Below are positions 7,018 through 9,744 of a DNA stretch of 9,744 nucleotides, piece after piece. Both the position numbers and the translations under genes were made by a program. Within the stretch, counting starts at the first letter, position 1, and the number at the start of each line of letters is the position of its first letter. The stretch is taken from NCBI GenBank assembly GCA_902772755.1, contig CACYCD010000042.1:1-9744 (forward strand). Reading direction: 5' to 3'. The notes beneath the pieces were generated by a model. That model was given only the letters and a program-made list of their open reading frames with translations. It ran no database searches and was not told where the DNA came from. Source of the DNA: an uncultured Ruminococcus sp. (GTDB lineage: Bacteria > Bacillota > Clostridia > Oscillospirales > Acutalibacteraceae).

Positions 7018-7387
7018 CTGCGTCACCTCCGTTGTAGATATCCTCCACCGCAGACAGGGCATCTTCCTTTGTTACACCGCTGAGCATTGACGATTTTACG
7101 GCGGTTTTTAGGGTTCTCAGGGCAGTCAGGCGAGTGGCTGTGTCCTCCGAGAAGCTCTCTGCGATAAAGCTCCCCTTGCCGGCGGTCGAATAGATGTAGC
7201 CGTCATGCTCCAGCATACTGTAGGCTTTGGACACGGTGTTGGGGTTTATGCCGAGGTCGGTCGCCAAGGCACGGACTGTCGGGAGCTTGTCGTTCGGTTT
7301 GAGTACACCCAATGACACCATACGGAGTACACTCTCATACAGCTGTTTGTACACGGGAACACGGGACTGATAATTTACCTTGAACAT
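7004..7387 (-). CDS. GntR family transcriptional regulator, YtrA subfamily
   Basis: This is a 127-aa DNA-binding protein, the short form typical of the YtrA subfamily: one winged helix-turn-helix plus a small dimerisation tail and no large effector domain. The wHTH spans about residues 10-76. It begins with VPVYKQLYESV and includes the PNDKLPTVRALATDLGINPN block and the recognition helix NPNTVSKAYSMLE (48-60). The wing is GYIYSTAGKGSFI. The start ATG 7385-7387 is preceded by SD AAGGAGG. It is first in the operon and just downstream of a dyad at the promoter, so it probably represses its own operon, as YtrA does in Bacillus subtilis. The effector is not visible; in that species the regulon responds to certain cell-wall antibiotics. 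It overlaps ATPase 1 by 14 nt. Confidence 0.94.
   Translation of the reverse strand: MFKVNYQSRVPVYKQLYESVLRMVSLGVLKPNDKLPTVRALATDLGINPNTVSKAYSMLEHDGYIYSTAGKGSFIAESFSEDTATRLTALRTLKTAVKSSMLSGVTKEDALSAVEDIYNGGDADDRV
7023..7030 (-). promoter_or_regulatory. RBS that sets the ATPase 1 start
   Basis: GGAGGTGA on the - strand lies 5 nt before ATG 7015-7017 and inside the regulator gene. It supports this start over the in-frame codon at 7062. Confidence 0.85.
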
Positions 7388-7408
7388 GGCTTCCTCCTTA
7401 TGTTGTTT

Positions 7409-7440
7409 GTATTATTGTAACTAGTACAAGTATATAATAC
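7409..7440. promoter_or_regulatory. Candidate YtrA-type operator
   Basis: There are two nested but non-concentric dyads. The inner one is TTGTA-ACTAG-TACAA (7415-7429), with perfect 5-bp arms around the palindromic core ACTAGT. The outer one is GTATTAT (7409-7415) with ATAATAC (7434-7440), with 7-bp arms. The inner dyad covers the expected transcription start of the regulator operon, and the outer right arm contains the -10 box. GntR-type repressors usually bind such sites to block their own promoter. Binding is inferred. Confidence 0.6.
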
Positions 7441-7462
7441 ATCATCATATTTTAATTGTCAA
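7434..7462 (-). promoter_or_regulatory. Sigma-A promoter of the ABC operon
   Basis: On the - strand, the -35 box TTGACA (7457-7462, full consensus) is followed by a 17-bp spacer and the -10 box TATTAT (7434-7439, one mismatch). Transcription should start near 7427, leaving about 40 nt of leader before the regulator ATG at 7387. No riboswitch-like structure fits in that leader. Confidence 0.85.
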
Positions 7463-7473
7463 GGGTTTTTTAC

Positions 7474-7502
7474 TTGACTTGGTAAAAAATTTTTGATAAA
7501 AT
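7474..7502 (+). promoter_or_regulatory. Sigma-A promoter of the divergent 104-aa gene
   Basis: The -35 box TTGACT (7474-7479) is followed by a 17-bp spacer and the -10 box TAAAAT (7497-7502). The start of transcription would fall near 7509, so the leader before ATG 7519 is only about 10 nt. Its -35 box is 11 bp from the -35 box of the opposing operon promoter, so the two polymerases would compete for nearly the same site. Confidence 0.7.
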
Positions 7503-7518
7503 AATAGCGGTGATTTAA

Positions 7519-7833
7519 ATGAAAAAGAATGAAAAGAATTTTTTTGATAAATATCCTATCTATGATCTCCTTATAGTGGCAGGTACGGCAGTGCTGGTGC
7601 TGTCGCTGCTGATGTTTCTCTCCGTGTTTACGGGTGTGCTTACACTCGGCAGGGTGACAGTGATACTGTTTTTGGTATTCCTCTTAGCCGGCAGTGTGGC
7701 ACTGAATGTAGGCAGAATGATAAAAAAATCCACGCTTGAACCGGAGAAGCTTTACGAGGACTACCTCACACCTGCAAGAGAGGCACGCAGGGCAAAGACC
7801 GAGCCTAAAGAGGATAATGAAAATATTAACTAA
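7519..7833 (+). CDS. Small two-TM membrane protein of unknown function
   Basis: This is a 104-aa protein I do not recognise. A short basic N-terminus is followed by two hydrophobic segments (about 17-38 and 46-64). A charged tail (66-104, Lys/Glu/Arg rich) is likely cytoplasmic by the positive-inside rule. The start is ATG 7519, preceded by only a weak SD-like GGTGAT and a very short leader. It is transcribed divergently from the GntR/ABC operon with a back-to-back promoter, so the GntR protein could influence it. A strong terminator follows 9 nt after the stop, making it a single-gene transcript. A link to the transporter is only suggested by position. Confidence 0.85.
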   Translation: MKKNEKNFFDKYPIYDLLIVAGTAVLVLSLLMFLSVFTGVLTLGRVTVILFLVFLLAGSVALNVGRMIKKSTLEPEKLYEDYLTPAREARRAKTEPKEDNENIN

Positions 7834-7842
7834 ACTAAGACT

Positions 7843-7872
7843 ATACCCCGACCAAACGGTCGGGGTATTTTT
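7843..7872 (+). terminator. Intrinsic terminator of the 104-aa gene
   Basis: An 11-bp perfect stem (ATACCCCGACC, 7843-7853, with GGTCGGGGTAT, 7858-7868) has an AAAC tetraloop and runs into TTTTT (7868-7872). It starts 9 nt after the stop codon. On the - strand no U-run follows, so it works mainly for the + strand. Confidence 0.93.
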
Positions 7873-7897
7873 GTGCTGATTTTTGAGTATATGCCAA

Positions 7898-7926
7898 ACG
7901 GCAGACAGTGTAGAACTGTCTGCCGT
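7898..7926 (-). terminator. Hairpin after the 30-codon gene, possible terminator for the - strand
   Basis: Bases 7898-7909 pair perfectly with 7915-7926 (12 bp, ACGGCAGACAGT with its complement) around a 5-nt loop. It lies about 32 nt beyond the stop of the small - strand gene, which is the usual place for a terminator. The downstream - strand sequence (TTGGCATATACTC) lacks a U-tract, so it could instead be an mRNA-stabilising 3' end or need Rho. Confidence 0.5.
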
Positions 7927-7958
7927 CGTAACATTGATCTCAGAATAACTTAAAATTA

Positions 7959-8051
7959 TTATTCCTCGTCTTCGCCTTCGCCAAGAGAAGTAGTGATGAC
8001 GTCGGTCTCGCTAAATCTGATAATCTCCATTTCCAACTCTGCGTACTTCAT
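7959..8051 (-). CDS. 30-aa acidic peptide with DVITTS motif, function unknown
   Basis: This short gene has ATG 8049-8051 and TAA 7959-7961. The product is MKYAELEMEIIRFSETDVIT followed by TSLGEGEDEE. It has no signal peptide, membrane segment or cysteine; the first 18 residues could form an amphipathic strand or helix and the tail is strongly acidic. Evidence that it is real is a full-length SD (AGGAGGTGAT, 8058-8067) 6 nt before the ATG, a position 25 nt after the surface-protein stop, and a hairpin after its own stop. From memory, short Clostridia proteins with an E-[IV]-[IV]-x-F/L-x(3)-D-[IV]-I-x-[AT]-S core followed by a Gly/Asp/Glu-rich tail are common and uncharacterised; this was not checked by search. 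A RiPP-like precursor is conceivable, but no maturation enzyme is visible. Confidence 0.72.
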   Translation of the reverse strand: MKYAELEMEIIRFSETDVITTSLGEGEDEE

Positions 8052-8057
8052 GGGCGT

Positions 8058-8067
8058 ATCACCTCCT
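8058..8067 (-). promoter_or_regulatory. Full-consensus SD of the 30-codon gene
   Basis: AGGAGGTGAT on the - strand complements ten consecutive bases of the typical 16S 3' end and lies 6 nt before the ATG. It is the strongest SD in the window and the main support for the short gene. Confidence 0.88.
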
Positions 8068-8076
8068 AAAAGCGGC

Positions 8077-9744
8077 TTATTTTACAAGCTCAAATCCTTC
8101 AAAGGTAACCTTGTAAACATCACCATAAGCTTCTTCTATCTCGCCCTCAGCGGTCTGATATTTTACGTATGCTCTCACATAGTAAACTTCACCGTCAGTG
8201 TAACTCTTTGTCCAGGTATATCTGTAGGCAGTGTAGTTACCTGACTTACCTCTGACATTTGCGGGATAGTTTGCTGCTGTCAACGTATTCTCGTCAACTG
8301 CTTCATTTATTGTAAAAACAAGTCCTGCATTAAGCAATGTAGCGTCTTCGGGAATACTGCTCATTGTTACAAAAGCGATCTTCTTCTTGCCGTCAACTAC
8401 CTTGGGAGTGATGGAGTCCATATATGTTGTACCCTTAACATCGATCTCCTCGGATTCGGGAACGAATACTGCTGTATAGGTTTCGTTCTTTGCAGAAGCG
8501 TAGAAGGTATAGACAGGATTATAGTTTACTATAGTCTCGTCCTTCTCCCAGTAAGCGAACTTCATTCCTTCTTCTGCTGCATTTGCTTCAATGCTGATAG
8601 TCAGCTTATTGTTGACATCTGTGCCATGATAAGTCATTGTATCAGCCTGTTCGGACCTGATCATACCGTTTTCAGTGGTTACGGTGTACTCAACGATCTC
8701 ATCGTAAACGTATGTTACGGGTGCCTGTGAGTATACAACTGCCTCATAAGCTCCATCGTTAGCCACTGCGTAAGCTACTGCGGTTACTGTGCCGTTTGTA
8801 TTAACGGGCATTGCGTATGTGTATGTTTGAGAGTTGTTCTTACCCTTGTCTGCTACATCATCAGCGTTTTCTGCTGCCTCACGTGTGAGTGCCGGCATCT
8901 CTTCGCCTGTGAGTGTGCCTGTGTAATAAACAACACCTGTTCTTGTGATGTGGTACTTGTCGGGAAGCTCGCCGTCAGCAACTACTACGCCGCTTTCAGC
9001 TGTAGCTGTTACCTTCTTTGTACCGTTTGTTGACTTAGCTGTAACAGCATCTGCAAATCCAACGGAAATGTGGTTCTTGATGTCCTCTACTGCTGCTGCC
9101 TTAGCTTCCTCGTCAACTGCTACTGTCAGTACAGCCTCTGCAAAGCCTGTGTAGTTGCCGATACCCTTGACCTGAACATTGTATTCGCCGGGTTCATCGG
9201 TTGCTTCTGCACCTGCTACGATGTAGTCTATACCCTCAACGAGAGTTACGCCGTTTACCTTGACTGCGAATGAGATATCGGTTTGACCGAGATCTGTTAC
9301 AGTATATTTCTCATTAAGAACAATGTTCTCGTCCTTGAGAGGTCTGGGCTTAACGAGAAGCTCTGCTTCGCCCTCTGCGATAACGTAATTCTTGTTTACT
9401 TCGCCGTTGGCATTTACTACCTTAAGACCGCTGAAGTCAATGGTGTGTGTGCCGACTGAGTTCTCTGTGATCACGAGTGTACCTGTTACTTTTACGCCGT
9501 TTTCTGCGTCTGTGGGGATAATGCCGGTCTTGTCAGCCTTATCATACTCAGCAACGGTGTAACCGATAGTATACTCTGCCTTGGGATCATAGTAGCCGAT
9601 GAGGTCTTCTTCGTTTACATTGATGATAACGGGACGCTCAACGATGCTGTAATCCTGGCTGCTTACTGTAGCCTTGTAGCCCTTGCAGTCGATGCTGCCC
9701 TGTACTGTGTAGTCGCCTACTGTTACGGGTGCACCTACGAGAGC
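8077..9744 (-). CDS. Large modular secreted/surface protein, C-terminal 555 residues (5' end outside window)
   Basis: The frame is open without a stop from the right edge to TAA 8077-8079, so the in-frame GTG at 9474 is not the start. Numbered from the window edge, visible modules are as follows. An Ig/MBG-like repeat end (about 1-36) contains GDYTVQG. An MBG-like module (about 37-136) contains NGVKVTGTLVITENSVGTHT and ends NYVIAEGEAELLVKPR. An Ig-like module (about 137-209) contains GIDYIVAGAE and ends GIGNYTGFAEAVLTV. An unassigned segment (210-350) follows, then a divergent InlB B-repeat-like module (about 353-428) with FAYWEKDETIVNYNPVYTF and TYTAVFV. The C-terminal beta-rich module (435-555) is possibly fibronectin-III-like. 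No LPXTG, dockerin or membrane anchor is present at the C-terminus, so attachment, if any, must be N-terminal or noncovalent. A secreted adhesin or cell-surface role is inferred. A 30-codon gene follows after 25 nt. Confidence 0.85.
   Translation of the reverse strand, partial: ALVGAPVTVGDYTVQGSIDCKGYKATVSSQDYSIVERPVIINVNEEDLIGYYDPKAEYTIGYTVAEYDKADKTGIIPTDAENGVKVTGTLVITENSVGTHTIDFSGLKVVNANGEVNKNYVIAEGEAELLVKPRPLKDENIVLNEKYTVTDLGQTDISFAVKVNGVTLVEGIDYIVAGAEATDEPGEYNVQVKGIGNYTGFAEAVLTVAVDEEAKAAAVEDIKNHISVGFADAVTAKSTNGTKKVTATAESGVVVADGELPDKYHITRTGVVYYTGTLTGEEMPALTREAAENADDVADKGKNNSQTYTYAMPVNTNGTVTAVAYAVANDGAYEAVVYSQAPVTYVYDEIVEYTVTTENGMIRSEQADTMTYHGTDVNNKLTISIEANAAEEGMKFAYWEKDETIVNYNPVYTFYASAKNETYTAVFVPESEEIDVKGTTYMDSITPKVVDGKKKIAFVTMSSIPEDATLLNAGLVFTINEAVDENTLTAANYPANVRGKSGNYTAYRYTWTKSYTDGEVYYVRAYVKYQTAEGEIEEAYGDVYKVTFEGFELVK

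Larger units (their letters stand above)
542..7387 (-). other. Seven-gene GntR/ABC-transporter operon
   Basis: Seven genes on the - strand lie head to tail with junctions of -14, -14, -1, +9, -14 and +4 nt: regulator, ATPase 1, permease 1, lipoprotein, ATPase 2, permease 2, small membrane protein. No internal gap is large enough for a separate promoter or terminator. A single promoter is visible at 7434-7462, and the hairpin at 478-520 lies beyond the last gene. The layout recalls the YtrA-controlled ytr operon of Bacillus subtilis (GntR repressor, ABC ATPases, permeases). Here the ATPase-permease pair is present twice and flanks a lipoprotein. Confidence 0.85.

Noticed and set aside
7018..7062. 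Extended N-terminus for ATPase 1 starting at 7062
   Set aside because: The ATG at 7017 has a strong SD and gives MIEFNRLTKRF, which matches the paralogue start. The extra 15 codons lie within the regulator gene and look unlike ATPase sequence.
7388..7427. Riboswitch or attenuator in the regulator leader
   Set aside because: The predicted leader is about 40 nt, with no hairpin-plus-U-run and no room for an aptamer.
7458..7478. GTCAAG-N9-CTTGAC inverted repeat as a regulator site
   Set aside because: The two arms are the -35 boxes of the opposing promoters, which explains the symmetry without a repressor.
9472..9474. GTG at 9474 as the start of the surface-protein gene
   Set aside because: The frame continues open through 9744 with MBG-like sequence, and the GTG falls in the middle of a module strand. 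The gene begins outside the window.
1..9744. tRNA, rRNA, CRISPR array, insertion sequence or integrase
   Set aside because: None is visible: there is no cloverleaf-like sequence, no regularly spaced direct repeats and no transposase or recombinase motifs in any frame.

Overview
The window looks like a chromosomal stretch from a gut-type Clostridia/Ruminococcaceae bacterium. Gene density is high, base composition is moderate, Shine-Dalgarno (SD) sequences are strong (up to a full AGGAGGTGAT), genes overlap by a few bases, the regulator is a short GntR protein of the YtrA type, and there is a large secreted protein with MBG/InlB-like modules. The genus is an inference from gene style; no rRNA or other marker gene is present.

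Left edge (1-545, + strand): the last 27 codons of an unidentified gene, then ridA, an enamine/imine deaminase. A strong hairpin follows in the convergent gap, and its 3' arm is duplicated 22 nt further on.

Centre (542-7387, - strand): one compact seven-gene operon, read right to left. The order is a YtrA-type GntR repressor, ABC ATPase 1, ABC-2-like permease 1, a small lipoprotein, ATPase 2, permease 2 and a small two-TM membrane protein. The two ATPases are both 295 aa, align without gaps and are about 60% identical by hand count. The permeases share several motifs but have diverged and differ in length (661 and 575 aa). The operon therefore holds a duplicated ATPase-permease module with a lipoprotein between the copies. 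Three junctions (regulator/ATPase 1, ATPase 1/permease 1, ATPase 2/permease 2) use exactly the same 14-nt overlap. The promoter is clear (TTGACA, 17 bp, TATTAT), with a dyad at the expected start of transcription that probably binds the regulator. By analogy with the Bacillus subtilis ytr operon, the system probably responds to envelope stress or cell-wall antibiotics; the substrate cannot be read from the sequence.

Divergent gene (7519-7833, + strand): a 104-aa two-TM protein with its own promoter (TTGACT, 17 bp, TAAAAT) placed back-to-back with the operon promoter, followed by a good intrinsic terminator.

Right edge (7959-9744, - strand): the 3' part of a large modular secreted or surface protein that runs off the window, followed 25 nt later by a 30-codon gene with a perfect SD. 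The small gene encodes an acidic peptide, MKYAELEMEIIRFSETDVIT followed by TSLGEGEDEE. It is the least explained item in the window and the best candidate for something undescribed.
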